Positions 19,967 to 28,426 of a stretch of 64,000 nucleotides of DNA are shown piece by piece. Source of the DNA: Ectopseudomonas mendocina (GTDB lineage: Bacteria; Pseudomonadota; Gammaproteobacteria; Pseudomonadales; Pseudomonadaceae); NCBI RefSeq assembly GCF_016008875.1, contig NZ_JADTQG010000007.1, positions 62,001 to 126,000 on the forward strand. Direction: 5' to 3'. The number at the start of each line of letters is the position of its first letter. Positions within the stretch are counted from its first letter, which is position 1. The notes beneath the pieces are model-generated. The model saw nothing but the letters and a program-made list of their open reading frames with translations, made no database searches and was not told the origin of the DNA. The translations under genes were made by a program, and so were the position numbers.

Positions 19967-20644
19967 ATGAGCCGCTTACTGCTGATCGATGACGACCAGG
20001 AACTCTGCGAGCTGCTCGCCAGCTGGCTGACCCAGGAAGGCTTTCAGGTCACCGCCTGCCATGAAGCGGGCAGTGCGCGCCAGGCCCTTGCTTTACAGGC
20101 GCCTGACGCCGTGGTGCTCGATGTGATGCTGCCCGACGGCAGCGGCCTGGAATTGCTCAAGCAATTGCGTGGCGAGCATCCGGAGTTGCCCGTGCTGATG
20201 CTTTCCGCCCGCGGCGAACCGCTGGATCGCATCCTCGGCCTGGAGCTGGGCGCCGACGACTACCTGGCCAAGCCGTGCGACCCTCGCGAGCTGACCGCAC
20301 GCCTGCGTGCGGTACTCCGGCGCACCGCCCCCGCCCCCGCCAGCAGCCAACTGGAACTGGGTGATCTCAGCTTCAGCCCCAACCGCGGCGTAGTCAGCAT
20401 CGGCGAGCATGACGTTCCGCTGACGCTTTCCGAAAGCCGCCTGCTGGAGGCCCTGCTGCACCAACCGGGCGAGCCGGTGGACAAACAGGCGCTGGCACAG
20501 CTCGCCCTGGGCCGCAAATTGACTCTGTATGACCGCAGCCTGGATATGCACGTCAGCAATCTGCGCAAGAAGCTCGGCCCGCATCCCGACGGCCGCCCGC
20601 GCATTCTCGCCCTGCGCAGCCGCGGCTATTACTACGCACCGTGA
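19967..20644 (+). CDS. cpxR: OmpR-family response regulator, CpxR-like
   Basis: A 225-residue two-domain regulator. The receiver has acidic pocket residues in DDDQEL, the phosphoacceptor Asp in VVLDVMLPDG (about residue 51), and the conserved Lys in LAKPCDPREL. The C-terminal winged helix ends with ILALRSRGYYYAP. It is followed by a Spy/CpxP-like gene and a sensor kinase, so it is the Cpx-type envelope stress regulator. In P. aeruginosa the equivalent controls efflux genes. A GTAAA box pair lies just downstream, in front of the periplasmic gene. Confidence 0.88.
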   Translation: MSRLLLIDDDQELCELLASWLTQEGFQVTACHEAGSARQALALQAPDAVVLDVMLPDGSGLELLKQLRGEHPELPVLMLSARGEPLDRILGLELGADDYLAKPCDPRELTARLRAVLRRTAPAPASSQLELGDLSFSPNRGVVSIGEHDVPLTLSESRLLEALLHQPGEPVDKQALAQLALGRKLTLYDRSLDMHVSNLRKKLGPHPDGRPRILALRSRGYYYAP

Positions 20645-20659
20645 TCGTTGCCGCCCTAC

Positions 20660-20697
20660 GTAAACGCTCAGCAACATCGCCTTTACCCAAGCTTTAC
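20660..20697 (-). promoter_or_regulatory. Candidate CpxR binding boxes
   Basis: TTTAC occurs at 20682-20686 and 20693-20697, which on the other strand is GTAAA-N6-GTAAA. This matches the CpxR consensus GTAAA-N(4-8)-GTAAA known from enteric bacteria. A further single GTAAA is at 20660-20664. The site lies about 85 bases upstream of the Spy/CpxP-like start. Binding here is inferred. Confidence 0.6.
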
Positions 20698-20779
20698 CCA
20701 CGCCTGACTGCCCTTGACCTTGACCGCCGCATAATGAGCCCATCCGGTCGTTACCGGTTTCGAGACAAGGAGAATCACC

Positions 20780-21187
20780 ATGCGCAAGACCCTCACCGCT
20801 CTGCTGCTCGCTGCCACTCTGCCAACCCTGGCCTTCGCCATGCCCGACGGCGGCCCACGCCACCATGACCGCGGCCATGGCATGTTCAAGGAGCTGAACC
20901 TGAGCAAGGAACAGCGCCAGGAATTCCGCAAATTGATGGGCGAGCAGATGAAGACCCATCGCGATATCACCAAACGCTACCTGGACAAGCTGCCAGAAGC
21001 CGAGAAACAGGCCATGAAGAAGGAGCTGGACCAGGCCCGCACCAACCAGCACAAGGCCCTGCGTGACCTGCTCAACCCCGAGCAGCAGAAAGCCTTCGAC
21101 GAGCATCAGAAAAAAATGGAAGCTCGTCGCGCTGAAATGGCCGAATTCAAGGCCTGGAAGGCCGAAAAGGACAGCAAGACCAACTGA
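20780..21187 (+). CDS. Periplasmic Spy/CpxP-like chaperone
   Basis: A 135-residue protein with a signal peptide (cleavage after LAFA near residue 19), then a His-rich start (HHDRGHG) and an all-helical domain. It carries the LTxxQ-type motifs of Spy/CpxP in the variant forms LSKEQRQEF and LLNPEQQKAF. CpxP inhibits CpxA and Spy is an ATP-independent chaperone. AAGGAG precedes the ATG. Between the regulator and kinase genes, with GTAAA boxes upstream, it is probably both a target and a modulator of this system. Confidence 0.85.
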   Translation: MRKTLTALLLAATLPTLAFAMPDGGPRHHDRGHGMFKELNLSKEQRQEFRKLMGEQMKTHRDITKRYLDKLPEAEKQAMKKELDQARTNQHKALRDLLNPEQQKAFDEHQKKMEARRAEMAEFKAWKAEKDSKTN

Positions 21188-21201
21188 TCCGTTACCCTAA
21201 A

Positions 21202-21236
21202 CCCGCCGCCGCGCTCGCCGAGCCCGGCGGCTTTTG
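21202..21236 (+). terminator. Possible attenuator hairpin between the periplasmic gene and cpxA
   Basis: CCGCCG and CGGCGG form a short GC stem across a 16-base loop, followed by CTTTTGC. It could partially terminate the highly induced periplasmic gene transcript before the kinase gene. Confidence 0.4.
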
Positions 21237-21250
21237 CGTGAGGAATCACC

Positions 21251-22579
21251 GTGCGTTCACTGTTCTGGCGCATCCTGGCGAGCTTCTGGCTGGCCATCGC
21301 TCTGGTGGCCGGCCTGTCGCTCCTGCTTGGCCGCGCTTTGAATCAGGACGCCTGGATACTCAGCATGCATCCAGGCCTTGATGACATCGACAGCGAGTGG
21401 GTCAACCGCTACGAACAGCAGGGGCCAGCCGCGGCGCAGGACTTTCTCGAACGACGCAAACGCAAGTACCGCATCGACACCCAGGTGCTTGGCGAGAGTG
21501 GCCAGCAACTGGTCAAAGGCACCTTTCCATCGCGCGCAGCGGCTTTCGAGGCGCGTCACGGCGATGACCGTCGCCTGCCCTGGCGCCGCCTGACGGCCGA
21601 ATACACCAGCCCGCAAAGCGGCGAGAGCTATCTATTCATCTACCGCATCCCGCATCCTGAACTCGCGGCCTGGCACCGCGGCAGCCTGTTCTGGCCGCTC
21701 AGCGCCCTGGCCATCGCCCTGGTGGTGCTGACGCTGTTCAGCCTGATGCTGACGCTGTCGATCACCCGCCCGCTGGATCGCCTGCGCGGCGCCGTGCACG
21801 ACCTCGGTCAGACCGCCTATCAGCAGAACAGCCTGGCGCGCCTGGCCACCCGCCGGGACGAATTGGGCCTGCTGGCCAAGGACTTCAACCGCATGGGCGA
21901 GCGCCTGCAGGGGTTGATCGGCAGTCAGCGCCAGTTGCTGCGCGATGTGTCCCACGAACTGCGTTCGCCCCTGGCACGCCTGCGCATCGCCCTGGCCCTG
22001 GCAGAACGCGCCGATGCCGCCGAGCGGGAAAAACTCTGGCCACGGCTAGACCAGGAATGTGATCGGCTGGAGGCGCTGATCAGCGAAATTCTCACTCTCG
22101 CCCGCCTCGACGCCGACCCTGGCGCCGCTCAGCCGGTAGACCTGCGCGCACTGCTTGGCAAATTGCAGGAGGATGCGCGCCTGACCACACCCCAGCAGCC
22201 GCTGCAAATAGAGCTCGATCAGGGCGCGCAACTGGAAGGCTGGCCGGACATGCTGGAACGCGCGCTGGACAACCTGCTGCGCAATGCCCTGCGCTTCAGT
22301 CCCGTTGACCAGCCCGTGGTCATCGACGTGCAGCGCCAGGGGCAGGACGTCCTGCTCAGTGTGCGCGACCATGGCCTCGGCGTGGCCAGTGAATACCTGC
22401 AGCAGTTGGGCGAGCCCTTCTTCCGCGCGCCGGGTCAGAGCGGTTCCGGCCACGGACTCGGGCTGGCCATCGCACGTCGGGCGGCGCAGCGCCATGGCGG
22501 TGAACTGCTGCTGAGCAACCACCCCGAAGGCGGTTTCGTCGCCACCCTCAGGCTGCCGGCCAGGCAACAGACAGCCTGA
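21251..22579 (+). CDS. cpxA: Sensor histidine kinase, CpxA-like
   Basis: A 442-residue inner-membrane kinase. Transmembrane helices at about 8-28 and 150-175 flank a periplasmic sensor region. HAMP follows (about 175-230), then the phosphoacceptor His in LLRDVSHELRSPLARLRIAL (about 237), the N box (ERALDNLLRNALRFSP) and the G box (GSGHGLGLAIARR, about 397). It would phosphorylate the CpxR-like regulator. The gene ends convergently, 11 bases from the nitroreductase stop. Confidence 0.87.
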   Translation: MRSLFWRILASFWLAIALVAGLSLLLGRALNQDAWILSMHPGLDDIDSEWVNRYEQQGPAAAQDFLERRKRKYRIDTQVLGESGQQLVKGTFPSRAAAFEARHGDDRRLPWRRLTAEYTSPQSGESYLFIYRIPHPELAAWHRGSLFWPLSALAIALVVLTLFSLMLTLSITRPLDRLRGAVHDLGQTAYQQNSLARLATRRDELGLLAKDFNRMGERLQGLIGSQRQLLRDVSHELRSPLARLRIALALAERADAAEREKLWPRLDQECDRLEALISEILTLARLDADPGAAQPVDLRALLGKLQEDARLTTPQQPLQIELDQGAQLEGWPDMLERALDNLLRNALRFSPVDQPVVIDVQRQGQDVLLSVRDHGLGVASEYLQQLGEPFFRAPGQSGSGHGLGLAIARRAAQRHGGELLLSNHPEGGFVATLRLPARQQTA

Positions 22580-22590
22580 GCCCCGCTCGC

Positions 22591-23151
22591 TCAGCCTTGC
22601 CAGGCGCTGACGAAATCCTCGACGTTCAACTCAGGTGCGCGGCGCAATTCACGCTCCGGCGTGCCTAGGTACAGATAGGCGATGATCTGCTCGTCCGCCG
22701 TCAGGCCCAGCCCCTTGGCCACATGGGCGTTGTAAGCCATATCTCCGGTACGCCAGACCGCGCCGATGCCCTGAGCATGCGCCGCCAGCAAGATGCCATG
22801 GGCAGCACAACCGGCAGCGGTCACCTGCTCGGACGCAGGCACCTTGGGATGCGCCTGCACCCGGGCGATCACCACCACCAGCAACGGCGCGCGCAGCGGC
22901 ATGCTACGCGCCTTGCTCAGAGCCTCCGGCGCAGCCTGCGCATCGGCGAGCTGCAAGGCCTCGGCGAACAGCTCGCCCATGCGTTCACGCGCCTGCCCTT
23001 CGACCGTGAGAAAGCGCCAGGGGCGCAGTTGGCCATGATCCGGCGCGCGCAACGCCGCGCGAAACAGCAAATCACGCTGCGCCGCGTCCGGAGCCGGGTC
23101 CACCAGGCGAGGAACGGAAACACGGTTAAGCAGTGCGTCGAGAGCCTCCAT
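22591..23151 (-). CDS. Nitroreductase family protein (YdjA-like)
   Basis: A 186-residue FMN-binding nitroreductase. The N terminus has the phosphate-binding RVSVPRLVDPAP segment and the conserved RAALRAPDHGQLRPWRFL of the YdjA subgroup. GIGAVWRTGDMAYN and YLYLGTPE close the fold. These homodimers reduce nitroaromatics or other electrophiles with NADPH. Physiological substrate is unknown. Confidence 0.9.
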   Translation of the reverse strand: MEALDALLNRVSVPRLVDPAPDAAQRDLLFRAALRAPDHGQLRPWRFLTVEGQARERMGELFAEALQLADAQAAPEALSKARSMPLRAPLLVVVIARVQAHPKVPASEQVTAAGCAAHGILLAAHAQGIGAVWRTGDMAYNAHVAKGLGLTADEQIIAYLYLGTPERELRRAPELNVEDFVSAWQG

Positions 23152-23190
23152 CGGCCACCTCCTTAAAACAAAGAAGGCGCATTCTCAATG

Positions 23191-23214
23191 CTGCAAGCTG
23201 CAAGCTGCAAGCTG
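23191..23214. repeat. Short tandem repeat, 7-bp unit
   Basis: CTGCAAG is repeated three times in a row followed by CTG, in the gap between the nitroreductase and the Cys-cluster gene. Slipped-strand variation in copy number is possible. No coding region is affected. Confidence 0.8.
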
Positions 23215-23254
23215 ACCAACCCACGGATCGGATGTCGGAGCTCGTGAGGTCGTG

Positions 23255-23273
23255 GCCCGGATGCAATCCGCGG
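23255..23273. repeat. Degenerate CCCGGATGCAATCCG-type extragenic repeat
   Basis: GCCCGGATGCAATCCGCGG is a near-palindrome of the short interspersed type often found between Pseudomonas genes. A related, more decayed copy, GCGGATGCAATCCTGGG, lies at 43835-43851. Confidence 0.5.
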
Positions 23274-23314
23274 ATCGCCCGCCCTAGTTTGCAGCCTGTG
23301 GTCTGTGGCGGCTC

Positions 23315-23686
23315 TCAGGCTACCTGGTCGGGCGATATGACCGGCTGCACCGGCGGCGTCAGCGGCGGCAGGCCATGGGCCTGGCGCGCTTCATCGCAAC
23401 GCGGGTTGTGCACACCGTTTTCCCAGGATGCCTCGAACTCGCGGCAACTGCTCGAACGCTGTTCGTAAAGGGTGCAGCGCACTCCACAACCGACATCGCC
23501 CAGCAGTTGGGTACAGCGCGCCGGCTTGCTCTCGGTGCCACGCATGGCGACGTAGTGAGGGCTGATCTGGATGACCTGCTCGTCCGGAACGCTACCGCCC
23601 GCGGATTGACACTCGCCCCAGAAGAAGGACACACGAAAAAACGCGCAGCAGGCGCCGCACGTGAGGCAGGGATTAGCTTCGGACAT
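23315..23686 (-). CDS. YkgJ-family Cys-cluster protein
   Basis: A 123-residue protein with the YkgJ pattern: CLTCGACC at the N terminus, followed by CTQLLGDVGCGVRCTLYEQRSSSCREF. Nine or so Cys are spaced for zinc or iron-sulfur binding. The family's role is unproven. The gene is divergent from the TrkH pair, with a long palindromic element between. Confidence 0.85.
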   Translation of the reverse strand: MSEANPCLTCGACCAFFRVSFFWGECQSAGGSVPDEQVIQISPHYVAMRGTESKPARCTQLLGDVGCGVRCTLYEQRSSSCREFEASWENGVHNPRCDEARQAHGLPPLTPPVQPVISPDQVA

Positions 23687-23775
23687 TTGAGGAAAACTCG
23701 GAAACCGACGGACGCCGGCAACTGGCGGCTATTCTATGCTTGGCTATACGCTTGTAAAGCCCCTTCACCGGGCAC

Positions 23776-23932
23776 GTGTGAAAACTACTGCGCTCGCCAG
23801 GCTGCGTTAAAAACAGGCTCGTGCGCGAGTCCGATCAAAATGCTCATTTACAGCTCGTAAACTGCGCTTTCTCACCTGTTTTGTGGGGCCGCCATCGGTA
23901 TTGCCTGACCTTCGCTCGCTACGTTTTCACAC
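23776..23932. repeat. Long imperfect palindromic intergenic element
   Basis: GTGTGAAAAC at 23776-23785 is the reverse complement of GTTTTCACAC at 23923-23932. Further in, AAAACAGG on the left pairs with CCTGTTTT on the right, and the arms between share GCTCGC and CAGG blocks. The centre contains TTTAC-AGCTC-GTAAA, itself a small palindrome. The whole 157-base element fills most of the 321-base gap before trkH. It looks like a chromosomal interspersed repeat rather than a gene. Confidence 0.65.
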
Positions 23933-24007
23933 ACCCGACTGTTCCGGTTTACAGCCGCCCGTCCGCGGGTAGAATGGCGCACTTTAGAACTCGCCAGAGC
24001 CCTTTAC

Positions 24008-25462
24008 ATGGCCTTGCCGACGCTGCGCATCATCGGTTTCATCATCGGCATATTTCTTATTACCCTGGCGGTCAGCATGGCCATTCCCATGCTGACCCTG
24101 CTGATTTTCGAACATCCGGAAGACCTCAATGCCTTCCTCTGGTCCAGCCTGATCACCCTGATCACCGGGCTTGCGCTGGTGATTCCCGGCCGCCCGCAGA
24201 ATGCCCAGTTACGTCCACGCGACATGTATCTGCTGACCACAGGAAGCTGGACCCTGGTGTGCGCATTTGCTGCCCTGCCACTGATGCTGATCGCGCACAT
24301 CAGCTACACCGACGCCGTCTTCGAGACCATGTCCGGCATCACCACCACCGGCTCGACCGTACTGACCGGGCTCGACAGCATGTCACCCGGCATCCTGATC
24401 TGGCGTTCGATGCTGCAGTGGCTGGGCGGCATCGGCTTTATCGGTATGGCCGTGGCGATTCTGCCGCTGCTGCGCGTCGGTGGCATGCGCCTGTTCCAGA
24501 CCGAATCCTCGGACTGGGGCGAGAAGGTAATGCCACGCTCGCACATGGCGGCCAAGTATCTGCTGTTGCTCTACGTCGCGATCACCCTGTTCGGTGTGCT
24601 GGCCTACTGGGCGGCGGGGATGGAGCCTTTCGATGCGCTCAACCATGCGATGACCTCGATCTCCACCGGTGGTTACTCGACCTCCGACTCCTCGCTCGCG
24701 CACTGGCCACAACCGGCTGTGCACTGGACAGCGATCGTACTAATGCTGCTCGGCGGCATGCCCTTCATGCTCTATGTCGCCTTCGTCCGCGGCAATCGCC
24801 AGGCGCTGTTCAAGGATCATCAGGTCCGCGGCTTCATCGGCTTTCTGCTGCTCACCTGGCTGGTATTCGGCACCTGGCTGTGGATCAACTCGGACTACAC
24901 CTGGCTCGATGCCTTTCGCATCGTCGCGGTCAACGTCACCTCGGTGGTCACCACCACCGGCTTCGCCCTGGGCGACTACACCACCTGGGGCAGTTTCGCC
25001 GTGCTGCTGTTTTTCTACCTGACCTTCGTCGGCGGCTGCTCGGGCTCAACGTCTGGCGGCCTGAAGATCTTCCGTTTCCAGGTCGCCTACGTGCTGCTCA
25101 AGGCCAACCTGATGCAGCTGGTGCACCCGCGCGCGGTGATCAAGCAGCAATACAATAACCACAACCTGGATGAAGAGATCGTCCGCTCGCTGATCACCTT
25201 CTCCTTCTTCTTCACCATCACTATTGGCGTGCTGGCTTTGGCCCTGACTCTGGTCGGCCTGGACTGGGTGACCGCACTGAGCGGCGCTGCCACCGCCGTG
25301 TGCAACGTCGGCCCCGGCCTCGGCCCGATCATCGGCCCGGCCGGCAACTTTGCCAGCCTGCCGGATTCGGCCAAGTGGCTGCTCAGCGCCGGCATGTTGC
25401 TCGGCCGCCTGGAAATTCTGACCGTGCTGGTGCTGGTCACCCGCAGCTTCTGGAAGCACTGA
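24008..25462 (+). CDS. trkH: TrkH-family potassium uptake protein, copy 1
   Basis: A 484-residue polytopic inner-membrane protein with the four M1-P-M2 repeats of Trk/Ktr/HKT transporters. The pore loops are visible as MSGITTTGSTVL, SISTGGYSTSDSS, VVTTTGFALGDY and VCNVGPGLGPI, each with the central selectivity-filter Gly. GGIGFIGMAVAILP and SGSTSGGLKIFRFQ are family landmarks. It moves K+ with TrkA, which is not in this window. It is followed after 3 bases by a second gene of identical length. Confidence 0.95.
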   Translation: MALPTLRIIGFIIGIFLITLAVSMAIPMLTLLIFEHPEDLNAFLWSSLITLITGLALVIPGRPQNAQLRPRDMYLLTTGSWTLVCAFAALPLMLIAHISYTDAVFETMSGITTTGSTVLTGLDSMSPGILIWRSMLQWLGGIGFIGMAVAILPLLRVGGMRLFQTESSDWGEKVMPRSHMAAKYLLLLYVAITLFGVLAYWAAGMEPFDALNHAMTSISTGGYSTSDSSLAHWPQPAVHWTAIVLMLLGGMPFMLYVAFVRGNRQALFKDHQVRGFIGFLLLTWLVFGTWLWINSDYTWLDAFRIVAVNVTSVVTTTGFALGDYTTWGSFAVLLFFYLTFVGGCSGSTSGGLKIFRFQVAYVLLKANLMQLVHPRAVIKQQYNNHNLDEEIVRSLITFSFFFTITIGVLALALTLVGLDWVTALSGAATAVCNVGPGLGPIIGPAGNFASLPDSAKWLLSAGMLLGRLEILTVLVLVTRSFWKH

Positions 25463-25465
25463 CCG

Positions 25466-26920
25466 ATGCCCATCTCCAGCCTGCGCATCCTCGCGTTCAT
25501 CAATGGCATCTTCCTAGTCACCCTGGCAGTGAGCATGCTGGTGCCGGTGATCACCCTGTTGATTTTCGAACAGCCGCAAGACATCAATGCCTTTCTCTGG
25601 TCCAGCCTGATCACCGCGATCGCCGGCATCGCCATGATCGCTCAGGGCAGACCGAAGCAGACGCAGCTGCGCCCACGCGACATGTACATGCTCACCGTGT
25701 CGAGCTGGGTGATGGTGTCGATCTTCGCTGCGCTGCCGTTCGTCTTTGCCGAGCGCGCGAGCATCACCGATGCCTATTTCGAGAGCATGTCGGGTATCAC
25801 CGCCACTGGCGCCACGGTGTTCAGCGGCCTCGACGACATGTCTCCCGGCACGCTGATCTGGCGCTCGCTACTGCATTGGCTGGGCGGCATCGGCTTTATC
25901 GCGATGGCAGTGGCGATCCTGCCGATCCTGCGCATCGGCGGCATGCGTCTGTTCCAGACCGAATCTTCGGACCGCTCGGAGAAGATCATGCCGCGCTCGC
26001 ACATGGTCGCCAAGTACATGGTGCTGGCCTATGTCGGCCTCAGCACACTCGCTGTGCTGGGTTTCTGGCTGGCGGGGATGGGGTTGTTCGACTCGATAAA
26101 CCACGCCATGTCCGCTATCGCCACCGGCGGGTTTTCCACCTCGGACTCGTCATTGGGCAAATGGCAGGCACCGGCCATCCATTGGGTTGCCATCGTGGTA
26201 ATGGTGCTTGGCAGTCTGCCCTTCGTACTCTACGTCGGCGCCCTGCGCGGCAATTACCGCGCCCTGCTGCGCGATGCCCAGGTGCACGGATTTCTGCTGT
26301 TGCTGGTGGGCAGTTGGTTCATCCTGGCCAGCTGGAAATGGCTCACCACCGACTTGTACTGGCTCGATGCGCTACGCCTGGTCGCCGTGAACATCACCTC
26401 GATCATGACCACAACCGGCTTCGCCGTGGGCGATTACCATATGTGGGGCCCCTTCGCGAGCATGATGTTCTTCTATCTGGGCTTCGTCGGCGGCTGCTCC
26501 GGCTCCACCGCCGGGGGCCTGAAGATCTTCCGTTTCCAGGTCGCCTATATCCTGCTCAAGGCCAACCTCAAACAGCTCATCCATCCACGCGCGGTCATCA
26601 AGCAGCAGTACAACCGCCACCGTCTGGATGAAGATATCGTTCGCTCGATCCTCGCCTTCGCCTTCTTCTACACCATCACCATCGCCACCCTGGCGCTGGC
26701 GGTCGCCATGTGTGGAGTGGACTGGATCACCGCACTGACCGGCGCAGCGGCCATGGTGTCCGGCGTTGGCCCGGGAATGGGCGAGATGGTCGGCCCGGCC
26801 GGCAACTACGCCACCATTCCCGACCTGGCCAAATGGCTACTGAGCTTCGGCATGCTGCTCGGGCGCCTGGAAATCCTCACGGTGCTGGTGCTGCTGTTTC
26901 CGGCCTTCTGGCGCCACTGA
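25466..26920 (+). CDS. TrkH-family potassium uptake protein, copy 2
   Basis: A second 484-residue TrkH directly behind the first, clearly a tandem duplicate that has diverged through its whole length. Its pore loops read MSGITATGATVF, AIATGGFSTSDSS, IMTTTGFAVGDY and VSGVGPGMGEM. All four filter Gly are kept, so it should conduct cations. Differences near the filters (Thr to Ala, Pro-Ile to Glu-Met) could shift affinity or selectivity. Spacing of 3 bases indicates one operon with copy 1. Confidence 0.95.
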   Translation: MPISSLRILAFINGIFLVTLAVSMLVPVITLLIFEQPQDINAFLWSSLITAIAGIAMIAQGRPKQTQLRPRDMYMLTVSSWVMVSIFAALPFVFAERASITDAYFESMSGITATGATVFSGLDDMSPGTLIWRSLLHWLGGIGFIAMAVAILPILRIGGMRLFQTESSDRSEKIMPRSHMVAKYMVLAYVGLSTLAVLGFWLAGMGLFDSINHAMSAIATGGFSTSDSSLGKWQAPAIHWVAIVVMVLGSLPFVLYVGALRGNYRALLRDAQVHGFLLLLVGSWFILASWKWLTTDLYWLDALRLVAVNITSIMTTTGFAVGDYHMWGPFASMMFFYLGFVGGCSGSTAGGLKIFRFQVAYILLKANLKQLIHPRAVIKQQYNRHRLDEDIVRSILAFAFFYTITIATLALAVAMCGVDWITALTGAAAMVSGVGPGMGEMVGPAGNYATIPDLAKWLLSFGMLLGRLEILTVLVLLFPAFWRH

Positions 26921-26929
26921 GCGCGCGCA

Positions 26930-27940
26930 CTAAGCAAGCCCGCGACGCGCTCGGTATTCGCCAGGCGTTTCGCCGAACCAGCGGCGAAAGGCCCGGAAGA
27001 AGTTGCTCGGATCGGCGAAGCCCAGTAGATAGGCGATCTCCAACAAGGTCAGGTCGACCTGGCCGAGGTACTGCTCGGCCAGCTCACGGCGGGTGTCGTC
27101 GAGCAGTTGCTGATAGCTGGTGCCCTCCTCCTGCAAGCGCCGCTGCAGGGTGCGCTGCGACAGATGCAGCGTCTGCGCCACCACCTCGCGCCGTGGCTCG
27201 CCCTGTGGCAGCAGGCGGCACAACACTTGGCGTGCCTGGTGAGTGACCCGGCTGCTGCAGAAACGCGCCAGGTATTCGCCGGCGAAACGATCATGCAGCT
27301 GTGCCAGCGCTTCGTTGGCACTGGGCAGCGGCGCCTCCAGATCGGCACGTTCGAAGATCAGCCCATAGTGCTCGGCGTTGAACTTCAGCGGCGCCTGGAA
27401 CACCTGCTGATACGGCACCAGATCGGGCGGCGGCGGGCCTTGCAGGCGAATCTCGCGCGGACGCATGGGTTTGCCGGTCATCCAGCGGCAGAACGCCAGG
27501 CAGTAGGCCAGCGATGCTTCGGCGCTCTGCCGGGCCGGCGGCAGACGATCGCCATGAATGGCCAGGGTCAGGGCATAGCCGTCGGGCTGTGACAGGAAAT
27601 TCAGATCCGCGCCTTCGCCGATGATGCGCTGATAGCGCACCAGACGGGTGAAGCCGTCGCGCAGGTTGCGGCTGGACATCAGCGCGTAGCCCACCACATG
27701 GAAGGACGCCGGGCGCACCACCTGCGCCATGTTCAGGCCAATCGCCGGGTTGCCCGACAGCGCCACGGCGCGCTGCCACAGGCGAGTCATGCCATCCTGC
27801 GGGAAGCGCGCGTCCGGGTCGTTCAGGGCGGCGTAATCCATCTCCAGCTCGGCGAACAGGCTGATGCAGTCGACGCCGCCCAGCTCGAGCGCCTGCACGA
27901 TGGCCAATGCCCAGTTGGAAGAGGTGGTTCTTTCACTCAT
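26930..27940 (-). CDS. AraC-family transcriptional regulator
   Basis: A 336-residue regulator with the same architecture as the AraC protein at 13.4 kb: arabinose-binding-like N-terminal domain (about 15-200) and a two-HTH C-terminal domain (about 235-330; VAQTLHLSQRTLQRRLQEEG, then LLEIAYLLGFADPSNFFRAFRRW). The start is ATG at 27940 (MSERTTSS); the frame extends upstream but that part is an antisense shadow. It is divergent from the Mpo1-like gene and may control it and the HD gene. Confidence 0.9.
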   Translation of the reverse strand: MSERTTSSNWALAIVQALELGGVDCISLFAELEMDYAALNDPDARFPQDGMTRLWQRAVALSGNPAIGLNMAQVVRPASFHVVGYALMSSRNLRDGFTRLVRYQRIIGEGADLNFLSQPDGYALTLAIHGDRLPPARQSAEASLAYCLAFCRWMTGKPMRPREIRLQGPPPPDLVPYQQVFQAPLKFNAEHYGLIFERADLEAPLPSANEALAQLHDRFAGEYLARFCSSRVTHQARQVLCRLLPQGEPRREVVAQTLHLSQRTLQRRLQEEGTSYQQLLDDTRRELAEQYLGQVDLTLLEIAYLLGFADPSNFFRAFRRWFGETPGEYRARRGLA

Positions 27941-28069
27941 CGTCTTGTTCTTATGATCAATCAGCAAGGCCATCGTTGGCGGCGCAAGGATACTAGACTG
28001 GCACCTTAAGTCAGTGGCCCACGGAGACAGCGCCTTTACACTGACCGTGACAATAACAGGAGGTGCGCC

Positions 28070-28387
28070 ATGACCGCCCAGACCACCGAACGCTACCAGA
28101 GCTTTGCCGAGTTCTACCCCTACTACCTGCAGGAGCACAGCAATCCGGTATGCCGCCGCCTGCACTACGCGGGCAGCCTGCTGGTGCTGGCGATCCTCGC
28201 CTATGCCCTGCTCACGCAGCAATGGCTGTGGCTGTTGGCCATGCCGCTGGCCGGTTACGGCTTCGCCTGGGTCGGTCACTTCATCTTCGAGAAGAACCGG
28301 CCCGCCACCTTTCAGTATCCGCTGTACAGCCTGATGGGCGACTGGGTGATGCTCAAGGATGCCTTCACCGGCCGTATCCGTTTCTAA
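28070..28387 (+). CDS. Mpo1-like (DUF962) small membrane protein
   Basis: A 105-residue protein with two hydrophobic hairpin segments (about 37-70). It carries the conserved DUF962 pattern: YLQEHSNPVCRRLHYAG and GHFIFEKNRPATFQYPLYSLMGDW. The yeast family member Mpo1 is an Fe(II)-dependent dioxygenase that performs alpha-oxidation of 2-hydroxy fatty acids, using the conserved His residues, all present here. Whether the bacterial protein has this activity is not established. AGGAGG lies upstream of the ATG. The HD-domain gene follows after about 40 bases. Confidence 0.88.
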   Translation: MTAQTTERYQSFAEFYPYYLQEHSNPVCRRLHYAGSLLVLAILAYALLTQQWLWLLAMPLAGYGFAWVGHFIFEKNRPATFQYPLYSLMGDWVMLKDAFTGRIRF

Positions 28388-28426
28388 TCGGCAGCTCACA
28401 CTAAAACAACAAGAACGAGAACAACC

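Noticed and set aside
23821..25158. 445-codon frame overlapping trkH copy 1
   Set aside because: Out-of-frame shadow of trkH, with His/Arg-rich product and no membrane segments.
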